Of a stretch of DNA of 64,000 nucleotides, positions 40,115-47,923 are shown one piece after another. How positions within the stretch are numbered: position 1 is the first letter of the stretch; each line of letters starts with the position of its first letter. The stretch is taken from NCBI RefSeq assembly GCF_013285385.1, contig NZ_CP054212.1, positions 3,162,001-3,226,000 on the forward strand, given 5' to 3'. This DNA comes from Paramixta manurensis. Its GTDB lineage: Bacteria; Pseudomonadota; Gammaproteobacteria; Enterobacterales; Enterobacteriaceae. A model generated the notes under the pieces. The model was not told where the DNA came from, did no database searches, and saw only the letters and a program-made list of their open reading frames with translations. Made by a program: the position numbers and the translations under genes.

Positions 40115-41566
40115 ATGGCCATTATTACCACACCTTTAGTGACACTGTTTGCTTCACAATTGGCAAGCACCAAACGCGAACGCCTTTGCGCCACACTACG
40201 ACAAGCTATCGCCCACGGCGCATTAAAGCAGGGAGAACGCCTCCCTTCTTCACGACTGCTGGCAACTGACCTGGCATTGTCGCGCGTAACGGTTGAAGCC
40301 GCCTATCAACAACTGGAAAGCGAAGGATATCTAACACGTCAAACCGGTAAAGGTACTTTTGTCGCAATAAAGATAGCGCCACCGCTTGCCCGGCTTACCC
40401 ATACCCGCCAGCCGATCAAACTGTCGCGGCGTGGTCAGCAAGTGGTATCTACCGGCGGCTGTCAGGATCCGCCCTTTCCCTACGCCTTCGCCGCTGGCTC
40501 ACCGGAGCTACGCGCTTTTCCTCATCAACTGTGGCAGCGCATTAGCGCAACACAACAGCGTCGACATGGCGCTAGCGTTATGCGTTATGGCGATCCGCAA
40601 GGTTACCTCCCACTACGCAACGCTATCGCACACTATCTGGCGCAATCGCGCGGTGTAATCTGTCAGGCTGAGCAGGTAATGGTACTGACCAGTTCTCAGC
40701 AGGCGCTACATATGTTGGCCCTGGCGCTACTCGATCCGGGCGACCAAGTCTGGCTGGAGAACCCCTGCTATCCGGGCGCCCGCCACGCCTTTATTAGCGC
40801 AGGCGCTAATCTCACACCGTTGGTGATGGACGCCGATGGCGCTAGGGTACAGCAAGGACAGCCAAAACTGATTTATCTGACACCGTCGCATCATTATCCA
40901 AGCGGCGTCAGCATGGGGCTATCACGACGGTTAGCGTGGCTAAATCTGGCGCAAGCGCAACATAGTTGGTTAGTTGAGGACGATTATGATAGCGAGTTTT
41001 GGTACCATGACCGGCCAATGCCTGCGCTTCAGGGGCTTGATCGCGCCGGACGTGTTATCTATCTCGGTACATTTTCAAAATCTCTTTTTCCCTCACTCCG
41101 TCTTGCTTATCTTGTGGTTCCCCCCGCGCTGGTTGAGCCGTTATGCAAATTACGCAGCGTGATTGATGGTCATAGCGCGTTGCTGCCGCAGGCAATCACC
41201 GCCGACTTTATTGAACAAGGTCACTTCTCCGCCCATTTACGCCTGATGCGCCAGCTTTATCACAGCCGACGTGATTTGTTACTGGAACAGTTGCACAGCC
41301 GGTTAGCGGAGCGGCTCACGCCAATCTCCAGTAGTGGCGGTTTGCAATTAACGGTAAAACTCAACGATGGGGATGATGGCGTATTAGCGCAACAGGCCAG
41401 GCAACAAGGGCTGTTATTACCGCGTCTGGCACCGCTCTATGCGCCCTCTTCCACGGCACAACAAGGATGGATTTTAGGTTTCTCCGCGCTGGAACGCGCG
41501 GAGATTATAGAGGGGGTTAACACGCTGTCGCGGGTACTTTATTCAGACGGGCAAAGCTTAGCGTAA
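40115..41566 (+). CDS. MocR-type GntR-family regulator with aminotransferase domain
   Basis: This is a 483-aa MocR/PdxR-type regulator. The N-terminal GntR winged helix covers about residues 18-84 (GERLPSSRLLATDLALSRVTVEAAYQQLE broken by family consensus), followed by a fold-type I aminotransferase domain. The PLP lysine is K322 in GTFSKSLFPSLRLAY, and VEDDYDSEF carries the PLP-binding aspartate. Such proteins sense PLP or an amino-group ligand. No Shine-Dalgarno is visible and an operator repeat ends one base before the ATG, so the mRNA may be nearly leaderless. The 3' end overlaps yfcJ by 50 bp on opposite strands. Confidence 0.9.
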   Translation: MAIITTPLVTLFASQLASTKRERLCATLRQAIAHGALKQGERLPSSRLLATDLALSRVTVEAAYQQLESEGYLTRQTGKGTFVAIKIAPPLARLTHTRQPIKLSRRGQQVVSTGGCQDPPFPYAFAAGSPELRAFPHQLWQRISATQQRRHGASVMRYGDPQGYLPLRNAIAHYLAQSRGVICQAEQVMVLTSSQQALHMLALALLDPGDQVWLENPCYPGARHAFISAGANLTPLVMDADGARVQQGQPKLIYLTPSHHYPSGVSMGLSRRLAWLNLAQAQHSWLVEDDYDSEFWYHDRPMPALQGLDRAGRVIYLGTFSKSLFPSLRLAYLVVPPALVEPLCKLRSVIDGHSALLPQAITADFIEQGHFSAHLRLMRQLYHSRRDLLLEQLHSRLAERLTPISSSGGLQLTVKLNDGDDGVLAQQARQQGLLLPRLAPLYAPSSTAQQGWILGFSALERAEIIEGVNTLSRVLYSDGQSLA

Positions 41567-42713
41567 CCAACATACCCAGCGCGGCGCACAGCGCACCGGC
41601 AAAGTAAACGGCGCCATAGCCCAACGAGGTCGCCAATATGCCGGTCAATGGCCCGCTAGCGCCGTACGCGATATCCTGGAAAGCGGCGAAACCGCCTAAT
41701 GCCGTACCACGGACTTGCGGCGCCACACGCTTAACCACTTCCACGCCCAGCGCCGGAAACACCAACGAACAGCCGCAACCGGTTAACGCCGCGCCAATCA
41801 ACGCCATCCAGCCGCTATCCGCCAGCCCGAGAACGAATAACCCTCCCGTCTCCACCAGCAGAGAAATCAGCGCCACGCGCGCGCCGCCGAGGCGATCGGG
41901 CATCCAGCCAAAGAAAATGCGCATGAGTACAAAAGCACAGCCAAAAGCCGTGAGTGCAAACCCGGCGTTTCCCCAGCCCTCTGCGGCAAAATAGAGCGAG
42001 ATAAATGTCCCAATCACCGCGAAGCCAACCCCTTGTAACGCCAGGGCAAAACCGGGATGCAAAATTTGCCGCACCACTTGCCACATGCCCGGACGCTCGC
42101 CACTCACCGTCGGCACCGCCGGGATCCAAAAATTGAATAGCATCGCGAACAGCGGCAACACCATCGCGCTGATCCCCAATCCGGCGAAGCCGTGATAGTG
42201 ATAAATCAGCAGACCAAGCGGCGCACCAGCGGCCAGGGCGCCGTAAATCGCCATCCCGTTCCACGACATAACCAATCCGGAACGCTTATGACCAACCAGC
42301 CCCAACCCCCAGGTCAAGTTGCCAGTAAGCAACAGGCTTTCGCCAAAGCCCAGCATTAAGCGCCCCAATGCCAGCAGCGCGAACTTACCGGGCACCGACA
42401 GCGGCAGTAGCGCCGCCAATAAATAGGCCACACCGACCAGCGCCACCGCCAACATACCGTGTAAGGTCGTTGACTTGGCCCCATGCCCATCGGCTCGTTT
42501 ACCGGCAAAGGCGCGAGTCAACAAGGTGGCAAAAAATTGAATCCCTACCGCCACGCCCACCATGACGTTGTTTAGACCAAGCTCATGATGAACAAATAGC
42601 GGAATAACCGGCAGGGCTAACCCGGCGGTTAAGTAGGTTAAGAAAACAGCAAAAGAGGTACAGGCTACGCGGGGTTTACCACGAGCAGCACTGTCAAATG
42701 ATGTACCTGACAT
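41517..42713 (-). CDS. yfcJ: MFS transporter YfcJ
   Basis: This is an inner-membrane major facilitator of 398 aa (E. coli YfcJ 392) with about twelve hydrophobic segments. FAVFLTYLTAGLALPVIPLFVHHELG starts the first membrane region (quoted parts match YfcJ), and SWNGMAIYGALAAGAPLGLLI and GWMPDRLGGARVALISLLVE are strongly conserved. E. coli YfcJ has been implicated in arabinose-related efflux, but its natural substrate is not established. Its 3' end overlaps the convergent MocR gene by 50 bp. Upstream, on its strand, lie a very short open frame and an intrinsic terminator, so expression may be attenuated. Confidence 0.9.
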   Translation of the reverse strand: MSGTSFDSAARGKPRVACTSFAVFLTYLTAGLALPVIPLFVHHELGLNNVMVGVAVGIQFFATLLTRAFAGKRADGHGAKSTTLHGMLAVALVGVAYLLAALLPLSVPGKFALLALGRLMLGFGESLLLTGNLTWGLGLVGHKRSGLVMSWNGMAIYGALAAGAPLGLLIYHYHGFAGLGISAMVLPLFAMLFNFWIPAVPTVSGERPGMWQVVRQILHPGFALALQGVGFAVIGTFISLYFAAEGWGNAGFALTAFGCAFVLMRIFFGWMPDRLGGARVALISLLVETGGLFVLGLADSGWMALIGAALTGCGCSLVFPALGVEVVKRVAPQVRGTALGGFAAFQDIAYGASGPLTGILATSLGYGAVYFAGALCAALGMLVTLSFARLNKVPATAC

Positions 42714-42763
42714 TTGTCACGTCACTCCTGTTATTACGCAGGCGCCAGGATATCCGCGCGCCC

Positions 42764-42829
42764 AAAAAACCCCGCAGCCATAGCGCGGGTTGGGTGCGTT
42801 GGTTAACGTAAACGCTTACGCAACATCAT
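42764..42829 (-). promoter_or_regulatory. Candidate attenuator leader upstream of yfcJ
   Basis: On the minus strand a nine-codon frame ATGATG...TAA (42803-42829) encodes MMLRKRLR, with three CGT arginine codons. Twelve bases further on is a hairpin AACCCGC/GCGGGG followed by TTTTTT (42764-42791). Another hairpin (GTTGCGT/ACGCAC, within 42794-42826) could compete with it. This is the layout of a translation-sensing attenuator, but the frame lacks a good ribosome-binding site. A small RNA ending at this terminator is the alternative. Confidence 0.4.
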
Positions 42830-43260
42830 GACAATGTTGTGGATGGAATAATTGCCGGGCCAAGTTTGCCCGCTTCGCTGGCGATTGTCAAAATTCGTCC
42901 TCACAGCCGAAAAGTAATTTAATGACGAAATAAAAATCATCTGAAAGCCTCTTTCCGTGGCTCGCTAACCGCCATAAACCGGAAGATCCTCACATAATCT
43001 TAAAATAAATCCGGCATAGAGGCTTATCGACAGCGTAAAAACCCCTTTCGACGACCTTAATATTCGGAAAAAGTATTGTTTTTGTTAAGTTAAAGTTAAA
43101 TAGCAACAAATTAAAAACATTAAAAAGAAGTAATAATCCTACTAAATATTTAATTTAACTAAAAATTAACCATAATTTAACCAAAAATACACACAAACGG
43201 ACGTCGATCACAATTATCTGTTTCGTTAAGGCTTTTTTCCCCGCCACGTTGCTATGTTGA

Positions 43261-43285
43261 AAACGTGATCTAACCCATCACGTTT
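43261..43285. promoter_or_regulatory. Perfect inverted repeat before the sugar ABC operon
   Basis: AAACGTGAT-CTAACCC-ATCACGTTT has perfect 9-bp arms and lies 48 bp before the binding-protein start codon. It looks like an operator for a dimeric repressor, but no regulator gene is adjacent. The half sites resemble CRP halves (GTGA/TCAC), yet the spacing is wrong for CRP (9 bp instead of 6). Confidence 0.6.
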
Positions 43286-43332
43286 ATCCCAGCCAACACC
43301 ATAACGATATGCCCTACGATAAAGGTACTGCT

Positions 43333-44319
43333 ATGAAATTTAACCTCGCATTACTTAATGCATGTGTGGTTTCTGCGTGCATGCTGCTCTCAACACCTTC
43401 GTTTTCCGCGGAAAAACATGACATTGCCGTGGTTGCAAAAGTAACCGGCATTCCGTGGTTCTCACGTATGGAAGTCGGCGTCAAAGAAGCGGCGCAAAAG
43501 CTGAATGTTAATGCTTACCAGGTGGGCGCTTCAACACCTGATCCGGCACAGCAAGTTAAAGTTATTGAAGATTTAATCGCCAAAAAGGTCGACGCCATTA
43601 TCGTGGTACCCAATGACGCCAAGGTACTGGAACCGGTACTGAAAAAAGCACGCGCTCAGGGCATTGTGGTGCTGACGCATGAATCCCCCGACCAGCAGAT
43701 TGGTCAGTGGGATGTGGAAACCATCGACAGCCAGAAATATGCCGAAAAGAACATGGATGAACTGGCAAACGCGATGGGCAAAAAAGGCGGCTATGCCATT
43801 TACGTTGGCTCGCTGACGGTGCCGTTACATAACGCGTGGGCAGATGCGGCGATTAAGTACCAAAAAGAGAAGTACCCGGAAATGCATGAGGTGACCTCAC
43901 GGCTGCCTGTAGGGGAAAGCATTGATAAATCCTATGCCACTACGCTGGATCTAATGCGTACCTATCCTGACCTGCGAGGCATCATCGGCTTTGGTTCGCT
44001 AGGCCCGATCGGTGCTGGTCAGGCGGTGAAGAGTAAACGCGCGAAAAACAAAATCGCGGTGGTCGGTATTGCGATGCCAGGCCAAGCCGCGCCGTATCTT
44101 GCCAGCGGCGATGTGAAAAAAGTGCTGCTATGGGATCCGAAAGACGCCGGTTACGCGTTGGTTAACCTCGCCGACCAGATGTTGGATGGTAAACAGGTTA
44201 CTAGCGACTTTAGCGTCGACGGGTTAGGCAAAGCCGATGTCGATAGCAAAAATCACGTCATTCGTTTCAATCGTATTTTGGAAGTGACCAAAGATAACGC
44301 CAAATCGCTCGGCTTCTAA
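43333..44319 (+). CDS. Sugar ABC transporter periplasmic binding protein
   Basis: This is a periplasmic solute-binding protein of the PBP1/LacI-like sugar family, 328 aa. A Sec signal peptide spans residues 1-26 (cleavage after TPSFSA). Conserved blocks are IAVVAKVTGIPWFSRMEVGV, STPDPAQQVKVIEDLIAKKVDAIIVVPND, and IIGFGSLGPIGAGQAV. It looks closest to the rhamnose/AI-2 (RhaS/LsrB-type) branch. The ATG at 43333 has AAAGG 7 bp upstream; an ATG eight codons earlier is less likely. It is the first gene of a five-gene operon, and a stable stem-loop follows it, which often keeps binding-protein mRNA in excess. Confidence 0.9.
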   Translation: MKFNLALLNACVVSACMLLSTPSFSAEKHDIAVVAKVTGIPWFSRMEVGVKEAAQKLNVNAYQVGASTPDPAQQVKVIEDLIAKKVDAIIVVPNDAKVLEPVLKKARAQGIVVLTHESPDQQIGQWDVETIDSQKYAEKNMDELANAMGKKGGYAIYVGSLTVPLHNAWADAAIKYQKEKYPEMHEVTSRLPVGESIDKSYATTLDLMRTYPDLRGIIGFGSLGPIGAGQAVKSKRAKNKIAVVGIAMPGQAAPYLASGDVKKVLLWDPKDAGYALVNLADQMLDGKQVTSDFSVDGLGKADVDSKNHVIRFNRILEVTKDNAKSLGF

Positions 44320-44324
44320 GGCCC

Positions 44325-44354
44325 ACCACCGGTGTGCTACCACGCGCCGGTGGT
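44325..44354 (+). other. Stem-loop after the binding-protein gene
   Basis: ACCACCGG (44325-44332) and CCGGTGGT (44347-44354) pair around a 14-base loop, just after the binding-protein stop. No U-tract follows. Such hairpins protect the upstream cistron from 3' decay and fit the need for more binding protein than membrane components. Confidence 0.6.
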
Positions 44355-44471
44355 TAACCACATTAAGCTTGCAGCGGGAATACCGGGGCGGAGAAACGCC
44401 GCGCCGGGTTCTGCACAGATTATTGGGTTTGCATCCATTTGAATCGATAATTTCTTCACCGGGAATCAGCT

Positions 44472-45971
44472 ATGACTTCTCTCTCACCGTTCATCTCGCT
44501 GGAAAAAATCAGCAAAAGCTTCCCTGGCGTTAAAGCGCTGGATAACGTTTCGCTCACGCTGAATAGAGGCGAAGTACACTGCCTGGCGGGCCAGAACGGT
44601 TGTGGTAAAAGTACCATCATCAAAATTATTTCCGGCGTCTATCAGCCGGACAAAGGGGCGCAAATTGCCGTTGACGGTAAGTTGTTTAACCACCTAACGC
44701 CAAAACTCTCCGCCTGGTACGGGGTTCAGGTTATCTATCAGGATTTATCGCTGTTTCCCAACCTGTCGGTTGCCGAAAACATCGCGGCACAGCATTTTTT
44801 ACCCGGCGGCCATTTTTGGGTACAACGCCCGGCGATGCGCAAACTGGCGCGCGACACCATGGCACGCATCGGCGTCACGCTCGATCCCGATCGTAAGGTG
44901 GAAAAACTCTCTATTGCCGACCGCCAACTGGTCGCCATTTGCCGCGCACTGGCCGCTGACGCCACATTAGTGATAATGGACGAACCGACCGCCTCTCTTA
45001 CGCGCGTAGAAGTCAATGGCCTGTTGCGGGTGGTTAACGAACTCAAAACCGCCGGAATCTGCGTGGTGTTCGTTAGCCATAAGCTAGATGAAGTAATGGA
45101 GATCGCCGACCGTATCAGCGTCATGCGTGATGGCAAGCTGGTTGGCACCTGGCCTGCCCAAGAGTTGGATAGCGATGAACTGGCCTTTTTGATGACGGGA
45201 CAGCGATTTACTTTTAGCCACTTACCTGAACGCGCCAGCGCTGACGAAACGCCGCTACTGGAAGTGCGCGACCTCTCTCGTGCCGGGCAATATCAGCACA
45301 TCAACCTCAGTTTACGCAAAGGCGAAATTACCTCGATCGTTGGCCTTCTTGGCGCCGGACGTACCGAACTGTGCCTTTCCTTATTCGGTATGACCCAACC
45401 CGATAGCGGTGAAATTCGTATTGGCGGACAGCCGGTTGTGTTACGCAGCAATCGCGATGCCATTCGGCACGGTATTGCCTACGTTTCAGAAGACCGGCAA
45501 ACCCAAGGGCTGATTATGGCCCAATCGATTTTCGACAACACACTGGTTTCCATTTTCCCACGCCTGCGACGCGCCTCAGGATTATTCGATAACGTTAAAG
45601 CGCGGCATATCGTGGCGCAACTGATCCGTGAACTGAATATTAAAGTCTCTGATAGCCAACTACCGGTACAGACCTTGTCGGGCGGCAACGCGCAACGTAT
45701 CGCGATCGCGAAATGGGTGGCGACCGAACCACAAGTGCTAATCCTTGATTCGCCCACCGTCGGCGTCGATATCGCCAACAAAGAGGGTATCTATCGCATT
45801 GCCCGTCAGTTAGCGGAAACCGGTATGGCGGTATTGATGATTTGCGATGAGATCCCGGAAGCCTTGTACAACAGCCATCGCGTGTTAGTCATGCGTAAAG
45901 GCGAACTGGTCGCCAGCTTCGCGCCGCATCACTCCTCAGAAGAAGAGATAGCCGGAGTAGTCAATGAATAA
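44472..45971 (+). CDS. Sugar ABC transporter ATPase (double cassette)
   Basis: This is a 499-aa cytoplasmic ATPase with two nucleotide-binding cassettes, as in the ribose/rhamnose/AI-2 (CUT2) family. The first cassette has Walker A GQNGCGKST (residues 39-47; the usual alanine is cysteine) and Walker B LVIMDEPTASLT. The second has the degenerate GLLGAGRTE typical of CUT2 proteins, the signature LSGGNAQRIAIAKW and LILDSPTVGVD. Its stop overlaps the first permease by 8 bp. Confidence 0.92.
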   Translation: MTSLSPFISLEKISKSFPGVKALDNVSLTLNRGEVHCLAGQNGCGKSTIIKIISGVYQPDKGAQIAVDGKLFNHLTPKLSAWYGVQVIYQDLSLFPNLSVAENIAAQHFLPGGHFWVQRPAMRKLARDTMARIGVTLDPDRKVEKLSIADRQLVAICRALAADATLVIMDEPTASLTRVEVNGLLRVVNELKTAGICVVFVSHKLDEVMEIADRISVMRDGKLVGTWPAQELDSDELAFLMTGQRFTFSHLPERASADETPLLEVRDLSRAGQYQHINLSLRKGEITSIVGLLGAGRTELCLSLFGMTQPDSGEIRIGGQPVVLRSNRDAIRHGIAYVSEDRQTQGLIMAQSIFDNTLVSIFPRLRRASGLFDNVKARHIVAQLIRELNIKVSDSQLPVQTLSGGNAQRIAIAKWVATEPQVLILDSPTVGVDIANKEGIYRIARQLAETGMAVLMICDEIPEALYNSHRVLVMRKGELVASFAPHHSSEEEIAGVVNE

Positions 45972-46950
45972 GCAACTTCGACATTTAATGACGCATCATG
46001 AGTTCTGGCTCGGCATATTAATTCTGCTGCTGGCGATTGGGCTCAGCATCCGTACCGATGAATTTATGACGCTGGGCAATATGACTGACGTCGCCACCAG
46101 CTACGCGATTTTAGGCATCCTGGCCTGCGGATTATTTGTGGTGTTGATTGCCGGAGGGATCGATATTTCTTTCCCGGCGGTAACCGCCATCGCGCAGTAT
46201 GTAATGGCAAGTTATATGCTGGCGCACGGGGGCAACCTGGTACTCTCGCTGGTGATTGCCATGCTTTGTGGAATGGTGCTTGGTTTGTTTAACGGCTGGT
46301 TGGTCTACGTGCTACGCGTACCGGCCATTATTATTACCATCGCGACCCTGAATTTGTTTTATGGCCTGCTGGTATGGTTTACCGATGGGAAATGGCTGTA
46401 TGGCTTTCCTGACTGGTTTATGAATGGCATTAACTGGTTTTCCTTTACCGCGTCGGATGGCTACGAATATGGTGTGACGCTGCCGCTGCTGTGCTTAGTC
46501 GCCGTGTTTATCGTTACCGGTGTATTAATGCGTTATACCCGTCTCGGGCGGCAAATCTATGCCATGGGCGGCAGCCGAGAGTCGGCCTCGCGGTTGGGCA
46601 TTAACCTGCTGACGCTGCACTTTTATGTCTATGGCTATATGGGGTTACTGGCCGGGATTGCGGCAGTGGTACAAGCGCAGACGACACAATCGGTCGCGCC
46701 TAACTCGCTAGTGGGCTATGAACTGACAGTGCTGGCAGCGGTAGTGCTGGGCGGAACCAGTATGACCGGCGGGCGCGGTTCGTTAACCGGCACCCTGCTC
46801 GGCGTAATGCTGCTGGCGTTTTTACAAAATGGGCTGACGCTGCTGGCGGTCTCCTCATACTGGCATATGGTTTTTAGCGGCGTGATTATCCTGGTAAGCA
46901 TTAGTGCGACGGCCTGGAACGAAAAACGCAAATTAGCGAAGGGGTGGTAA
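45964..46950 (+). CDS. Sugar ABC transporter permease, first subunit
   Basis: This is an inner-membrane permease of the BPD_transp_2 (CUT2) family, 328 aa with eight to ten hydrophobic segments. AGGIDISFPAVTAIAQYVMAS and VLRVPAIIITIATLNLFYG are conserved family blocks. AVVLGGTSMTGGRGSLTGTLLGVMLL near residue 270 (given here in part) is the ATPase-contact region. It overlaps the ATPase gene by 8 bp and is followed by the second permease after 1 bp, indicating one heterodimeric channel. Confidence 0.92.
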   Translation: MNKQLRHLMTHHEFWLGILILLLAIGLSIRTDEFMTLGNMTDVATSYAILGILACGLFVVLIAGGIDISFPAVTAIAQYVMASYMLAHGGNLVLSLVIAMLCGMVLGLFNGWLVYVLRVPAIIITIATLNLFYGLLVWFTDGKWLYGFPDWFMNGINWFSFTASDGYEYGVTLPLLCLVAVFIVTGVLMRYTRLGRQIYAMGGSRESASRLGINLLTLHFYVYGYMGLLAGIAAVVQAQTTQSVAPNSLVGYELTVLAAVVLGGTSMTGGRGSLTGTLLGVMLLAFLQNGLTLLAVSSYWHMVFSGVIILVSISATAWNEKRKLAKGW

Positions 46951-46951
46951 A

Positions 46952-47905
46952 ATGGTCTCTGTGATGCGCATTTTCCCCGATGATCGCATTATTCGCCTGC
47001 AACTGGTGATGATTGTCGTGGTTTTGGCTCTGTTCTCTTTCGCACTGGGCGGTCGTTTCTTTAGTCTGGCAAACTTCCAGTCCATCGCGACACAGTTACC
47101 GGTATTAGGCATGCTGGCGTTGGGGATGGGGTTGACCATGCTAACCGGCGGCATCAACTTATCGATTATCGCCAGCGCCAATGCCTGTTCATTATTGATG
47201 GCGGCGGTCATCGTTTCTCATCCGGGTCAGCCGCTATTTCTACTGCTGGCGCTGCTGGCAGGCCTGCTGCTGGCGGTGCTGATTGGTATCTTAAATGGCG
47301 TGTTGGTGGCGTTTATCGGCGTCTCACCTATCTTAGCCACGCTCGGCACCATGACGCTGATTGGCGGCCTGAATATTTTGCTCTCTAACGGCACCGTTAT
47401 CTCCGGCTTCCCACCGTTAATTCAGTACCTGGGGAATGGCGATGTGCTCGGAATTCCGGTCGCCATGCTGCTGTTTTTAGCGGTCGCATTCGCGTTGTGG
47501 GCACTGCTGGAAAAAACCACGCTGGGTCGCAGCATTTATCTGATGGGTTCCAACGAACAAGCCACCCGCTTTAGCGGAGTGAATACCCATCGGGTGCAAA
47601 TCACCGTCTATATTCTGTCGTCAGTATTAAGCTGGGTCGGCGCGTTGTTAATGATGGCGATGTTCAACTCCGCCAAAGCAGGCTATGGCGAGTCTTGGTT
47701 GCTGATTACCATTCTGGCATCGGTGCTGGGCGGGATTAATCCCGATGGCGGATTTGGCCGCGTGCTCGGGCTGATACTGTCGTTAATTGTGCTGCAAATG
47801 TTAGAGAGTGGTTTGAACTTACTTGGCGTAAGCAGCTATCTCACCATGGCGCTCTGGGGCGCGGTACTGATTCTATTTATCGCATTGCAAAATCGCAGAT
47901 TCTGA
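46952..47905 (+). CDS. Sugar ABC transporter permease, second subunit
   Basis: This is the second CUT2-family permease, 317 aa. LTGGINLSIIASANACSLLMA and GVSPILATLGTMTLIGGLNILLS (shown in part) are the conserved membrane segments, and TILASVLGGINPDGGFGRVLG is the C-terminal contact region. Two different permeases after one ATPase and one binding protein is the same architecture as the rhamnose and AI-2 importers. The ATG is one base after the previous stop; the kinase follows 18 bp later. Confidence 0.92.
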   Translation: MVSVMRIFPDDRIIRLQLVMIVVVLALFSFALGGRFFSLANFQSIATQLPVLGMLALGMGLTMLTGGINLSIIASANACSLLMAAVIVSHPGQPLFLLLALLAGLLLAVLIGILNGVLVAFIGVSPILATLGTMTLIGGLNILLSNGTVISGFPPLIQYLGNGDVLGIPVAMLLFLAVAFALWALLEKTTLGRSIYLMGSNEQATRFSGVNTHRVQITVYILSSVLSWVGALLMMAMFNSAKAGYGESWLLITILASVLGGINPDGGFGRVLGLILSLIVLQMLESGLNLLGVSSYLTMALWGAVLILFIALQNRRF

Positions 47906-47923
47906 ATTTTCGAGGGAAGAGAA

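Larger units (their letters stand above)
42714..43332. other. 620-bp divergent region yfcJ - sugar ABC operon
   Basis: No gene of normal size. Near yfcJ (42764-42829) is a possible attenuator on the minus strand. From about 43060 to 43200 the DNA is extremely AT-rich and probably curved. A perfect inverted repeat (43261-43285) lies just before the ABC operon. Confidence 0.6.

Noticed and set aside
43261..43285. Palindrome before the sugar operon as a CRP site
   Set aside because: The GTGA and TCAC halves are 9 bp apart instead of 6, so CRP is unlikely.
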